In this document: positions 6,411 to 14,329 of the stretch, in pieces
Numbering within the stretch: the stretch's first letter is position 1
How the letters are laid out: every line of letters starts with the position of its first letter
NCBI GenBank assembly: GCA_002331625.1
Contig: DCZN01000038.1
Location: 5,279-24,355, forward strand
Source: Nitrospira sp. UBA2083
Lineage (GTDB): Bacteria; Nitrospirota; Nitrospiria; Nitrospirales; Nitrospiraceae
DNA length: 19,077 nt
Direction of reading: 5' to 3'
Notes under the pieces: model-generated
Databases searched by the model: none
Told to the model about the DNA's origin: nothing
The model's input: the letters and a program-made list of their open reading frames with translations, nothing else
Made by a program: the position numbers and the translations under genes

Positions 6411-7617
6411 CGAGGCAATTCCGTTTCTTGATCTGGTCACAGTTCATCGAGATTTGGAAGGTGAATTGGTCGACGTACTGAAAACTGCATTGAAGTGTGC
6501 CGGATTCATCGGAGGGCCAATGGTGCAAGGATTCGAAGACGACTTTGCACGATTCTGTGACGCCCGATTCTGCGTCGGAGTCGCCAGCGGTACAGACGCC
6601 CTTCGATTTGCCTTAATTGCTGTTGGTGTGAGGCCTGGAGCCATTGTCGTTACGGTTCCCAATACGTTTATTGCAACAACCGAGGCCATTTCCCAGGTGG
6701 GTGCTCGTCCTGATTTTGTCGACGTTGATTCCAAAACATATACGATGGATCCTGAACAATTACGTAAGTATCTAGAGCATAAGTGCAGGTGGAATACAAA
6801 GACCCGACAAGTTATCCACAATGCGACCGGTAAGCCAGTAGAAGCTATCGTTCCCGTCCATCTTTATGGACAGATGGTTGATATGGATCCGATTTTGGAC
6901 ATTTGTGCCGAGTACAATCTAAAGGTGATCGAGGATGCGTGTCAGGCCCAAGGAGCGGAGTACTTCTCACAGAAGGACAATCGCTGGCACAAAGCCGGCT
7001 CGATGGGACATGCTGCTGCGTTCAGTTTCTATCCCGGTAAAAACCTCGGCGCTTGTGGTGAAGCGGGAGCGGTTACGACCAACGATGACGGGGTTGCCCA
7101 GATGTGCCGGCTCTTGCGAGATCATGGACAGTCAAAGAAATACTTCCATGACATTGAAGGCTATAACGGCCGCCTTGATGCGATCCAGGCCGGGTTCCTA
7201 CACGTAAAACTGCGTCATTTGCCACCATGGAATGAACAGCGTCGACAGGTAGCAGAGCGGTACAATAAATTATTCGCCGGAGCTGAAGGAGTTGTGACGT
7301 TGCCGCATCAGCCGAGCTGGGCACGGTCGGTCTATCATCTCTATGTTGTACAAGTCGAGGACCGTGCTCGACTTCAGCAACAGTTGAGTGATGTGCACAT
7401 TGGGACTGGAGTTCACTATCCGATGGTGCTGCATCTCACGAAAGCCTACGAAGGCCTCAATTTTCAGCGCGGTGATTTCCCCGTGGCCGAGAAGGCAGCG
7501 GCCCACATCTTATCACTACCGATGTTCCCGGGACTCTCGTTGAGACAGCAGGAAAGAGTAGTGACAGAAGTCTTGAAGTGTCTTGCAATCACCTCTGTCA
7601 GCGAGCCGAGTGCATAG
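6403..7617 (+). CDS. DegT/DnrJ/EryC1/StrS-family sugar aminotransferase (WbpE-like)
   Basis: A PLP-dependent aminotransferase of 404 residues that converts a keto group on a nucleotide sugar to an amine, probably the 3-keto product that feeds the acetyltransferase encoded just upstream. Visible landmarks: FLDL opening, SGTDALRFAL cofactor-binding loop, VPNTFIATTEA, EDACQAQGAEY with D178, and SFYPGKNLGACGEAGA with K213 as the Schiff-base lysine, then RDHGQ and YNGRLDAIQAGFL. A segment at about 125-140 between the substrate and PLP motifs is longer than in many relatives. The ATG at 6403 lies in the upstream stop region (ATGACTGA), so translation is coupled; a G-rich run precedes it. Fold and chemistry are secure; the exact sugar is inferred from the WbpD-like neighbour. 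Confidence 0.9.
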   Translation: MTDEAIPFLDLVTVHRDLEGELVDVLKTALKCAGFIGGPMVQGFEDDFARFCDARFCVGVASGTDALRFALIAVGVRPGAIVVTVPNTFIATTEAISQVGARPDFVDVDSKTYTMDPEQLRKYLEHKCRWNTKTRQVIHNATGKPVEAIVPVHLYGQMVDMDPILDICAEYNLKVIEDACQAQGAEYFSQKDNRWHKAGSMGHAAAFSFYPGKNLGACGEAGAVTTNDDGVAQMCRLLRDHGQSKKYFHDIEGYNGRLDAIQAGFLHVKLRHLPPWNEQRRQVAERYNKLFAGAEGVVTLPHQPSWARSVYHLYVVQVEDRARLQQQLSDVHIGTGVHYPMVLHLTKAYEGLNFQRGDFPVAEKAAAHILSLPMFPGLSLRQQERVVTEVLKCLAITSVSEPSA

Positions 7618-7780
7618 AGGTGTCGGTCCTCGTTATCATCCGAAGTTCACCTAAACCTCGATCTAGTTCTGGAATGGAAATCAGAGGGTGTGGCCGTCAC
7701 AGCGGTCTGGCTTGATGATAGTCCCCTCCTGTTAACAGATTGGGGTTTTCAGAAAGCACAGTTGAGGAAGAGTAATCACG
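7618..7780 (+). other. 163-base intergenic gap
   Basis: No gene is present. Near the start, AGGTG at 7618-7622 can pair with CACCT about 30 bases downstream, with TCGG/CCGA inside, but no T-run follows and it is not called a terminator. GAGGAAGAG just before 7781 serves the next gene. Nothing else is recognised. Confidence 0.4.
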
Positions 7781-8893
7781 ATGAATGCCAATAACGTTGT
7801 CCAGGGTGACCTTGATCGAATGTGTGTGAACCTCAAAGAAGAGTTCGAGGTTCTTTCAGGAAAGCGTGTATTGATCACGGGGGGGGCTGGGTTCCTTGGG
7901 CATTACTTTGTCCAGGCCGCGTTGTACTGGAATACTCATATAAGCAGTGGTGGGGCTCCGATCCAGATGGTGGTGTTCGATAACTTTGTTCGCGGCATGC
8001 CGAGCTGGCTGTCACGATTGGAGGGCGATCGGAATTTAACGCTGGTGTGGCATGATATTCGGAGTCCGCTTCCAGCAGACATGGGTGATGTTCAGTATGT
8101 GATCCATGCGGCTTCCATTGCTTCTCCGACATTCTATAAACGAGATCCCATCGGAACGATGGATGCGAATGTGAGCGGACTTCGAATGTTGCTTGAGTAT
8201 GCAAAGGACCAGAAGCACAAGCACAACCCTGTTCAAGGCTTCCTGTTCTTTTCGAGTAGTGAGATTTATGGGGACCCGACTCCTGACAACATTCCGACAC
8301 CGGAAACCTATCGAGGATTCGTATCTTGTACGGGGCCACGCGCCTGTTATGACGAGGCCAAGCGGTATGGCGAAACGTTGTGCGTCAATTTTGCCCAGCA
8401 GTTCGATATCCCTGTGAAGGTGGCAAGGCCGTTCAACAACTACGGCCCTGGGTTGAAGATTAGCGACCGTCGAGTCATTCCGGACTTCGTGCGAGACATC
8501 ATGGGTAATCGGGACATTGTGATGCTCTCGGACGGGTCGCCGAAGCGGACGTTTTGTTATTCCTCGGATGCAGTCACCGGGTATTACAAGGTCCTTGTCA
8601 AAGGACATCAAGGTGAAGCCTACAATATCGGTGTGGAGACGCCTGAAATCTCAATGGCTGAGCTAGCAGAAAAGTTGACCGCGTTTGCGAGAGACCTCTT
8701 TGGATATAAAGGAAAAGTCATCCGTCGGGCCAGCGAGGATGCGAGCTATCTGGTCGATAATCCTAATCGGCGCTGTCCCGTCATCACCAAAGCGCGTACC
8801 CATCTAGGGTATAACCCAACTGTCGCGCTCGATGAAGGACTGAGGCGATCACTCCTTTGGTACCAGGGCAACCGTGATGCCCAGGACGCATAG
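7781..8893 (+). CDS. NAD-dependent sugar epimerase/dehydratase, UDP-glucuronate decarboxylase-like
   Basis: An extended short-chain dehydrogenase of 370 residues. The Rossmann motif is ITGGAGFLG (G34, G37, G40), the Ser-rich strand is SSSEIYGDP, and the catalytic pair is Y190/K194 within GPRACYDEAKRYGE. That last motif closely resembles the GPRxCYDExKR signature of UDP-glucuronic acid decarboxylase (UXS), which converts UDP-GlcA to UDP-xylose via a 4-keto intermediate. RPFNNYGPG and DGSPKRTFCYSSDAV are also family-typical. The neighbouring UDP-glucose dehydrogenase would supply UDP-GlcA. About 27 residues precede the Rossmann fold. ATG 7781 follows a GAGGAAGAG ribosome site. A 4,6-dehydratase or 4-epimerase acting on another nucleotide sugar is possible; UXS is favoured by motif and context. 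Confidence 0.82.
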   Translation: MNANNVVQGDLDRMCVNLKEEFEVLSGKRVLITGGAGFLGHYFVQAALYWNTHISSGGAPIQMVVFDNFVRGMPSWLSRLEGDRNLTLVWHDIRSPLPADMGDVQYVIHAASIASPTFYKRDPIGTMDANVSGLRMLLEYAKDQKHKHNPVQGFLFFSSSEIYGDPTPDNIPTPETYRGFVSCTGPRACYDEAKRYGETLCVNFAQQFDIPVKVARPFNNYGPGLKISDRRVIPDFVRDIMGNRDIVMLSDGSPKRTFCYSSDAVTGYYKVLVKGHQGEAYNIGVETPEISMAELAEKLTAFARDLFGYKGKVIRRASEDASYLVDNPNRRCPVITKARTHLGYNPTVALDEGLRRSLLWYQGNRDAQDA

Positions 8894-8919
8894 TTGAAAG
8901 GGTGTGGGGGGATAAGGGC

Positions 8920-10266
8920 ATGAAGATTTCAATTGTTGGGACAGGCTATGTTGGCATTGTGACCGGAGCCTGTTTTGCCGAAAAAGGCCACCATGTAACG
9001 TGTGTCGATATCGATCAATCCAAGGTGGATTTAATCAATAAGGGGACAGCTCCTATCTACGAGCGTGGCTTAGATGAATTGCTAAAAAAGCATGCGGGCG
9101 ACAGGTTACGAGCAACAACCGATCTGGCCGAGGCTGTTCAACAGACTGACTTATCGATGATTGCCGTTGGCACGCCATTCAATGGGAATGAGATCGACTT
9201 GACCTATATCAAGAATGTTGCGAGGCAACTCGGCCTCGCATTGAAAACAAAGTCTACGTATCACGTTGTGATTGTTAAGAGCACAGTCGTTCCAGGGACT
9301 ACGGATGATGTGGTATTGCCAGTTCTTGAAGAGTCGTCTGGGAAGAAGGCTGGGGCAGATTTTGGAGTGGGAATGAACCCGGAGTTCCTTACGGAAGGCG
9401 AAGCAGTCAATGAATTCATGTATCCGGACCGAATCGTCCTGGGCGGCATCGATCAGCAGACAATTGAGCGCCAGGCAGAACTCTATCAAGGTTTTCCAGA
9501 CGTCGAAGTGTTGCGTACCAATAACAAAACGGCTGAGATGATCAAGTATGCGGCCAATAGCTTGTTGGCTACGTGTATCTCATTCTCCAATGAAATAGCC
9601 AATCTATGTACGGCGATCAAGGATGTTGATGTCGTCGACGTGATGCATGGAGTTCATGTCAGCCGTTACTTGAGTACTCAATTGCCAGGTAAGAAGCGTG
9701 TCCAGCCACCTGTTGTATCCTTTCTTGCCGCCGGTTGTGGGTTTGGCGGGAGTTGTTTTCCCAAGGATGTCAGAGCGCTTGCGGCTCATGGGCAGAAACA
9801 TGATGTGCCAATGGATTTACTAAATGCAGTGTTGTTGGTCAATGAGCGTCAGCCTCAGCAAATTGTTCGAATACTTAAGAAGCGATTCTCGTCCTTACAA
9901 GGGGTCCGTGTCACCATCCTTGGGTTGGCATTTCGGCCAGATACGAACGATATGCGCGAGTCTCCTGCAATTCCCATTATCCGGGCCTTGTTGCGTGAGG
10001 GGGCAAAAGTGAAAGGATATGATCCTGTGGCAGCAGAGGAGGCTCGGAGGTTGTTTTCTCCGCAAGAGCTGGAGTTGAGCCAAACTCTTGCTGAAGGAGT
10101 AACACAGGCTGACGCCATTGTACTGGTCACTCGATGGGACGAATTTCGTAAAGTTCCTGATCTTCTTAAGCATCTTACTCCGCAACCGTTGTTCGTAGAT
10201 GGACGCCGTCTGCTTGATAAAGCATCGATCGACAGATACGAGGGGATTGGGTTGGAGACGACATGA
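8920..10266 (+). CDS. ugd: UDP-glucose 6-dehydrogenase (Ugd/UGDH family)
   Basis: An NAD-dependent nucleotide-sugar dehydrogenase of 448 residues, oxidising UDP-glucose to UDP-glucuronate in two steps. The N-terminal Rossmann motif is VGTGYVG, followed by CVDID; the middle region has NPEFLTEGEAV and the helix KTAEMIKYAANSLLA; the catalytic cysteine C279 is in GCGFGGSCFPKD; the C-terminal UDP-binding domain has ILGLAFRPDTNDMRESP. These all match UGDH. ATG 8920 is chosen over the in-frame GTG at 8902 because the protein then begins with the family-standard MKISIVGTGYVG and the GGGGGAT run lies upstream. The stop overlaps the next start (ATGA at 10263-10266). UDP-GlcNAc or UDP-ManNAc 6-dehydrogenase is a possible alternative, relevant because of the WbpD/WbpE-like pair. 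The upstream decarboxylase-like gene favours UDP-glucose. Confidence 0.93.
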   Translation: MKISIVGTGYVGIVTGACFAEKGHHVTCVDIDQSKVDLINKGTAPIYERGLDELLKKHAGDRLRATTDLAEAVQQTDLSMIAVGTPFNGNEIDLTYIKNVARQLGLALKTKSTYHVVIVKSTVVPGTTDDVVLPVLEESSGKKAGADFGVGMNPEFLTEGEAVNEFMYPDRIVLGGIDQQTIERQAELYQGFPDVEVLRTNNKTAEMIKYAANSLLATCISFSNEIANLCTAIKDVDVVDVMHGVHVSRYLSTQLPGKKRVQPPVVSFLAAGCGFGGSCFPKDVRALAAHGQKHDVPMDLLNAVLLVNERQPQQIVRILKKRFSSLQGVRVTILGLAFRPDTNDMRESPAIPIIRALLREGAKVKGYDPVAAEEARRLFSPQELELSQTLAEGVTQADAIVLVTRWDEFRKVPDLLKHLTPQPLFVDGRRLLDKASIDRYEGIGLETT

Positions 10267-10802
10267 TCTTCAACGGAACTAAGCTAAAGGGTGTGTACGT
10301 GATTGACGTTGAGCGTCGGGCTGATTTACGCGGGTTTTTTGGTCGTGCATGGTGTGAGAACGAGCTCAATTCCCATGGAGTGCCGACTCGTTTTGTGCAA
10401 AGCAACATTGGCTTTAGCCACAAGAAGGGAACTCTTCGCGGAATGCATTTTCAGAACGCCCCGTTTCAAGAGGTCAAGCTCGTGCGGTGTACGATGGGGC
10501 GGGTCATGGATGTTGCTATAGATCTTAGACCCGAGTCGCCAACATACCGTGAATGGGTTTGTGAAGAATTGTCATCCGAAAACCGCAAAATGCTGGTTAT
10601 TCCGCAAGGCTGTGCGCATGGGTATATCACGTTGGTTGATAACACGGAGTTACTTTACGAGACCTCGCAATTTTATGCACCAGCCCATGCGACCGGGGTT
10701 CTCTACAATGATCCGGCGTTTGGAGTGGTGTGGCCGGTTCCTGTGGATGTCATCTCGGAGGCGGATTTGAGTTGGCCACGATTTATTCCTGCAAATACAT
10801 AG
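10263..10802 (+). CDS. dTDP-4-dehydrorhamnose 3,5-epimerase-family (RmlC/RfbC-like) protein
   Basis: A cupin-fold sugar epimerase of 179 residues. Conserved segments are DLRGFFGRAW, QSNIGFSHKKGTLRGMHFQ with catalytic-type H62, VMDVAIDLRPESPTYREW, IPQGCAHGY and YNDPAFGVVWP, all matching RmlC. Members epimerise C3 and/or C5 of 4-keto-6-deoxy nucleotide sugars. None of the dTDP-rhamnose partners RmlA, RmlB or RmlD is visible, while an RfbF-like cytidylyltransferase is, so the substrate could be a CDP- rather than dTDP-linked 4-keto sugar. Translation is coupled to ugd through the ATGA overlap. The family call is strong; the substrate is unknown. Confidence 0.88.
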   Translation: MIFNGTKLKGVYVIDVERRADLRGFFGRAWCENELNSHGVPTRFVQSNIGFSHKKGTLRGMHFQNAPFQEVKLVRCTMGRVMDVAIDLRPESPTYREWVCEELSSENRKMLVIPQGCAHGYITLVDNTELLYETSQFYAPAHATGVLYNDPAFGVVWPVPVDVISEADLSWPRFIPANT

Positions 10803-10844
10803 TTTGTGCATGGCTAGTCTTATTGTACTGAGAGGGGGTGCTTG

Positions 10845-12146
10845 ATGGTCATTGTTGATTCCGCACTTGAAAAACGTCATCGCGAAGGTAATCCGGTGCG
10901 TGTAGCATTAATTGGGGCAGGGTACATGGGGCGAGGGATTGCGCTGGAGATAATTTCGTCCATGCCGGGTATGAGATTGGTTGCAGTCTGCAACCGTCAC
11001 ATTGCACGTGCGGAACAGGCCTATCAAGAGGCTGGAGTTGACTCCTATAAGGAGGTCAATAACGTTGCCGAATTAGAAGAAGCCGTCCGCCATGGAAACT
11101 ATGCGGTTAGCGAAGATCCTATGCTGCTCTGTCGAGCTGAGAACATTGAAGCCATTATTGATGCCACCGGTGAAATTGAACTAGGGGCTCATGTGGCCAC
11201 AGAGTCTATAAGACACGGCAAACATATCATTCTCATGAATGCCGAACTGGATGCTACGATCGGACCTATTTTGAAGGTCTATGCTGATCGAGCGGGTGTC
11301 ATCTACACGTACACTGATGGAGACGAGCCTGGTGTGGCCATGAATCTCTACAGGTTTGTGAAGAGCATTGGATATCGTCCAGTCCTCATGGGACAAATCA
11401 AGGGCTTTCTGGATCGATATAGAAATCCTGAGACTCAGCGGGGGTTTGCGGAAAAGCACAAGCAGAAAGCCGCAATGGTAGCGTCCTTTGCTGATGGGTC
11501 GAAGCTGTGCCTCGAGTCAACGTTGATGGCCAATGCGACAGGATTTGTGCCTGGGGTCCGAGGAATGTTCGGTCATCAATGCACTCATGTCAAGGATCTG
11601 CTCAAGTTATTTGCTCCGGAACAGCTCCTCAGTGAAGGTCTCGTTGATTTTGCGCTTGGAGCAGAGCCACATACTGGAGGGTTTGTGGTTGGTTACAATG
11701 ATCATCCAGTCAAGAAAGCGTATATGCAGTACTTCAAGATGGGGGAAGGGCCATTCTACGTGTTCTACACGCCTTATCATCTTCCTCATCTTCAACTTCC
11801 ACTGACCGTAGCGCGAGCGGTCTTATTTAAAGATGCGACGCTGGCGCCAGTGGGAGGTCCGGTGTGCGACACCGGCTCATTCGCTAAACGAGACTTGAAG
11901 AGCGGTGAACTATTGGACGGCATGGGAGGTTTCACATGTTACGGTCTTATTGACAGGTACGAAGTATGCCAGAAAGAAGGTCTCTTGCCCATGGCGCTCT
12001 CTCAAGGATGCCGTTTAAAACGCGATATTCCAAAAGATCAGGGTATTAGGTTGAGTGATATTGAGCTTCCACCGGGTCGACTGTGTGACAAGCTGAGAGC
12101 AGAACAAACGGACTTTTTTAGACGTAGTCCTGCTGCACTAAGTTGA
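10845..12146 (+). CDS. NAD(P)-binding oxidoreductase with C-terminal SAF domain
   Basis: A two-domain protein of 433 residues. The N-terminal part is a Rossmann fold with ALIGAGYMGRG (G24, G26, G29), then VAVCNRH and IDATGEIELGAHVA, resembling homoserine-dehydrogenase-type NAD(P)-binding domains. The middle contains GDEPGVAMNL, and the C-terminal segment, about residues 395-425 (RDIPKDQGIRLSDIELPPG), looks like an SAF domain, as in sialic acid synthases and FlgA-type proteins. Proteins of this architecture occur in glycan loci, but I know of no firmly assigned reaction. An oxidoreductase role on a (nucleotide) sugar is inferred. The start is ATG 10845, three bases after a TTG, with GAGAGGGGGT at 10831-10840 as ribosome site. 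Position between the RmlC-like and RfbF-like genes suggests a shared pathway. Confidence 0.75.
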   Translation: MVIVDSALEKRHREGNPVRVALIGAGYMGRGIALEIISSMPGMRLVAVCNRHIARAEQAYQEAGVDSYKEVNNVAELEEAVRHGNYAVSEDPMLLCRAENIEAIIDATGEIELGAHVATESIRHGKHIILMNAELDATIGPILKVYADRAGVIYTYTDGDEPGVAMNLYRFVKSIGYRPVLMGQIKGFLDRYRNPETQRGFAEKHKQKAAMVASFADGSKLCLESTLMANATGFVPGVRGMFGHQCTHVKDLLKLFAPEQLLSEGLVDFALGAEPHTGGFVVGYNDHPVKKAYMQYFKMGEGPFYVFYTPYHLPHLQLPLTVARAVLFKDATLAPVGGPVCDTGSFAKRDLKSGELLDGMGGFTCYGLIDRYEVCQKEGLLPMALSQGCRLKRDIPKDQGIRLSDIELPPGRLCDKLRAEQTDFFRRSPAALS

Positions 12147-12543
12147 GATCCAATCTAGGTTTCGGGGGCATGTTAGTTAGGTCCGTGAAATCCTGGAGAA
12201 TATAGTTTTTTCTAACCATACGTCCTCGGTCAGCTGTTTCAACCGGCTGTACTCCTTTACCTGTTAGATTCGTCGCAGTTCGCTCACGTTGAGATTCGTG
12301 CATTTCTTTTTTATGCCGTGCAAAAGTTTGGTCCGTAATCCTGGCTTGTTGCCACGGGTCGCTGACTGGAGTGCGAGGCACATGGTTCAAGAGAGGGCGT
12401 GCTTTCGTTTAAAGGCATTGCCATTTCCCTGGTAGACATCACGAGCATCAATATCCAACTCCTATTCTTTCGAGTGGCTTCTACCGATGATCATTCGGCT
12501 AGGCAGCTTGAGAGAAGTTCTAAGCCAAAGGGAGGTGAGGTAA
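12147..12543 (+). other. 397-base gene-free gap inside the operon
   Basis: All three forward frames are broken by stops every few dozen codons. A 90-codon reverse-strand frame (TTG at 12390, reading left) lacks a ribosome site and runs into the end of the oxidoreductase gene, so it is not called. A forward frame from 12399 overlaps the RfbF-like gene and has no ribosome site. The last bases hold GGGAGGTGAGG, the ribosome site for the next gene. The gap is wide for this operon and could be the remnant of a lost gene, but no recognisable protein fragment is visible. Confidence 0.4.
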
Positions 12544-13347
12544 ATGAAGGTCGTTCTGTTTTGTGGTGGTCTCGGCATGAGGTTAAGGGAATATTCTGAG
12601 ACGCTCCCCAAGCCGATGGTGGAAATTGGGTATCGCCCGATTCTCTGGCATCTGATGAAGTACTATGCATTCTATGGGCATAAGGAATTCATTCTCTGCC
12701 TTGGCTATCGAGGGGATGTGATCAAAAATTACTTTTTGAAATACGAGGAATGTGCATCAAATAATTTTACACTGAAACAAGGTGGGAAAAGCATTGAGTT
12801 GATGAATCGAGATATTGACGAGTGGACAATTACGTTCGTGGATACAGGACGCAATGCGAATATCGGCCAAAGGTTGAAGGCTGTGGAGCCGTATCTTAAA
12901 GGGGAAGATGTGTTTCTGGCTAACTATGCTGATGGTCTTACTGATTGCGATCTTTCCGATGTAATCGAGAATTTTGACAAGAGTGGGAAAATTGGGAGCT
13001 TCCTGAGCGTCCGACCTATCCAGAGCTTTCATATCGTTCAGGCGAAACAAGACGGAAAGGTTGAAGACATTAAAGATTTAAGCAACTCCGGTCTCTGGAT
13101 CAACGGAGGCTTCATGGCCTTTCGAAGCCAGATTTTTGAGTATATCAAGGCAGGGGAAGAGTTAGTCCACGAACCGTTTCAGCGCCTGATCAAAGAAGAT
13201 GCATTAATTACGTATCGTTATGAAGGCTTCTGGGTAAGCATGGATACATTCAAAGACCGACAACGTTTGGACGACATGTATGCTCGAGGAGAAACGCCAT
13301 GGATGGTATGGCAGAGAAATCATGATTCCACGACTATCGAGAAATGA
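12544..13347 (+). CDS. RfbF-like glucose-1-phosphate cytidylyltransferase family protein
   Basis: A sugar-1-phosphate nucleotidyltransferase of 267 residues. The activation loop CGGLGMRLREYSETLPKPM (G8, G9, G11, R13, K23) is followed by VEIGYRPILWHLMKYYAFYG, an ILCLGYRGDVIKNYF strand, VDTGRNANIGQRLK, YADGLTDCD, the product-site INGGF, and GFWVSMDTFKDR. The PKPMVEIG / ILWHxMK / VDTG / GFWxxMDT combination is characteristic of RfbF, which makes CDP-glucose from CTP and glucose-1-phosphate, rather than of RmlA or GalU. CDP-glucose usually feeds CDP-glucose 4,6-dehydratase (RfbG), which is not visible here. The ribosome site is GGAGGTGAGG, ending just before ATG 12544. The stop overlaps the next ATG. 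Family confidence is high; the true sugar-1-phosphate is not proven. Confidence 0.88.
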   Translation: MKVVLFCGGLGMRLREYSETLPKPMVEIGYRPILWHLMKYYAFYGHKEFILCLGYRGDVIKNYFLKYEECASNNFTLKQGGKSIELMNRDIDEWTITFVDTGRNANIGQRLKAVEPYLKGEDVFLANYADGLTDCDLSDVIENFDKSGKIGSFLSVRPIQSFHIVQAKQDGKVEDIKDLSNSGLWINGGFMAFRSQIFEYIKAGEELVHEPFQRLIKEDALITYRYEGFWVSMDTFKDRQRLDDMYARGETPWMVWQRNHDSTTIEK

Positions 13348-14048
13348 TCGCACAGTTTCGGTCTCATTCACATGGTGGAAGAAGTCACATGATTGATATA
13401 GTTCCGTCAGTTCGCCGCACGGCAGATCTTTCGGTACTGTGCCTCGGTGCTCATTCTGATGATATCGAAATTGGGTGCGGCGGAACAATTCTTAAGCTTC
13501 TGCAAACCTACGGCAATTGTACTGTCACTTGGGTTGTCTTCTGCGCAGATGCGGTCAGAAAGCGGGAGGCCGTTTCGAGCTCAAAAAGATTTCTCCATGG
13601 CTCTAAAGCAAGCACCGTAATTACGAAGTCATTCAAAGGGAGTTTCTTCCCTTATCGAGGAGAACAAATTAAGGCATTCTTTGAACAGCTCAAAGCCCGT
13701 GTGGAGCCCGATCTAATTTTTTCCCACTACCAGAAGGATCTGCACCAAGACCACCGGTTTATCAGTGAGCTCACGTGGAACACATTCAGGAATCACCTGA
13801 TTCTTGAGTATGAAATCCCAAAGTATGACGGTGATCTTGGTCAACCCAATGTCTATGTCCCACTCTCACATGAAGTGTGTGATGCAAAGATACGATATCT
13901 GATGGAAGAGTTTTCAACGCAACGAAGCCGGCAGTGGTTTACGGAAGACACATTCTATTCAATGCTTCGACTTCGTGGGATTGAAGCTCCTGCAACGACC
14001 AAGTATGCCGAGGCCTTCTATGGGCGAAAAATTGTCGTCCCATGGTGA
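13344..14048 (+). CDS. PIG-L/LmbE-family deacetylase
   Basis: A zinc-dependent N-acetyl-sugar deacetylase fold, 234 residues from the overlapping ATG. Zinc and catalytic motifs are clear: LGAHSDDIEIGCGG (H37, D39, D40), equivalent to the AHPDD motif, and DLHQDH (D132, H134, D136, H137), equivalent to HxDH. The family includes GlcNAc-PI deacetylase, MshB and BshB, which remove acetyl groups from GlcNAc-type substrates. In this locus it probably deacetylates a nucleotide sugar, a lipid-linked sugar or the glycan. ATG 13344 overlaps the RfbF-like stop (ATGA); ATG 13389 has a better ribosome site (GGTGGAAGAAG) and would give 219 residues starting closer to the first strand. Either is plausible. 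No signal peptide is seen, so it acts in the cytoplasm. Confidence 0.87.
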   Translation: MIAQFRSHSHGGRSHMIDIVPSVRRTADLSVLCLGAHSDDIEIGCGGTILKLLQTYGNCTVTWVVFCADAVRKREAVSSSKRFLHGSKASTVITKSFKGSFFPYRGEQIKAFFEQLKARVEPDLIFSHYQKDLHQDHRFISELTWNTFRNHLILEYEIPKYDGDLGQPNVYVPLSHEVCDAKIRYLMEEFSTQRSRQWFTEDTFYSMLRLRGIEAPATTKYAEAFYGRKIVVPW

Positions 14049-14329
14049 TGCGCTCACAGACTCGTTAAGCTATGACTGGAAAGTCTTGACCAGATTCCTC
14101 ATAGGCTGCTGCGGATTGACGACATGCTCTAGCAAGCGTGCGATTCTAAGCCGCATAATGTTCGGTCTTCATGCGGATGTCCTTTCCGCTCTCGCGAGGC
14201 ACTTTGGGTTTCTCCATTGCAGGATGACTCAGCGCTCATCTCAGACCCAAACACACCTTACGGGTATATGAACACTAGGTTCAATGAGATGGAAGAGAGA
14301 CGCTGGAACAGAGGCAAGAGAACAGCAGC
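14049..14329 (+). other. 281-base gap with no supported gene
   Basis: One forward frame stays open from inside the deacetylase gene to 14271, but it is mostly out-of-frame overlap, has no ribosome site and resembles no family. CCGCAT at 14151-14156 and ATGCGG at 14171-14176 form a short inverted repeat. Nothing else is recognised. A methyltransferase or other decorating enzyme often follows such a deacetylase, but no fragment of one could be seen. Confidence 0.35.

Noticed and set aside
12118..12390. 90-codon reverse-strand frame in the gap after the oxidoreductase gene
   Set aside because: It begins with TTG without a ribosome site, overlaps the end of a real gene, and shows no recognisable motif.
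12399..12599. 66-codon forward frame overlapping the start of the RfbF-like gene
   Set aside because: It lacks a ribosome site and overlaps the well-supported RfbF-like start in another frame.
13975..14271. 98-codon forward frame after the deacetylase
   Set aside because: Its first part lies out of frame inside the deacetylase gene; the rest is Ser/Arg/Cys-rich without motif or start signal.
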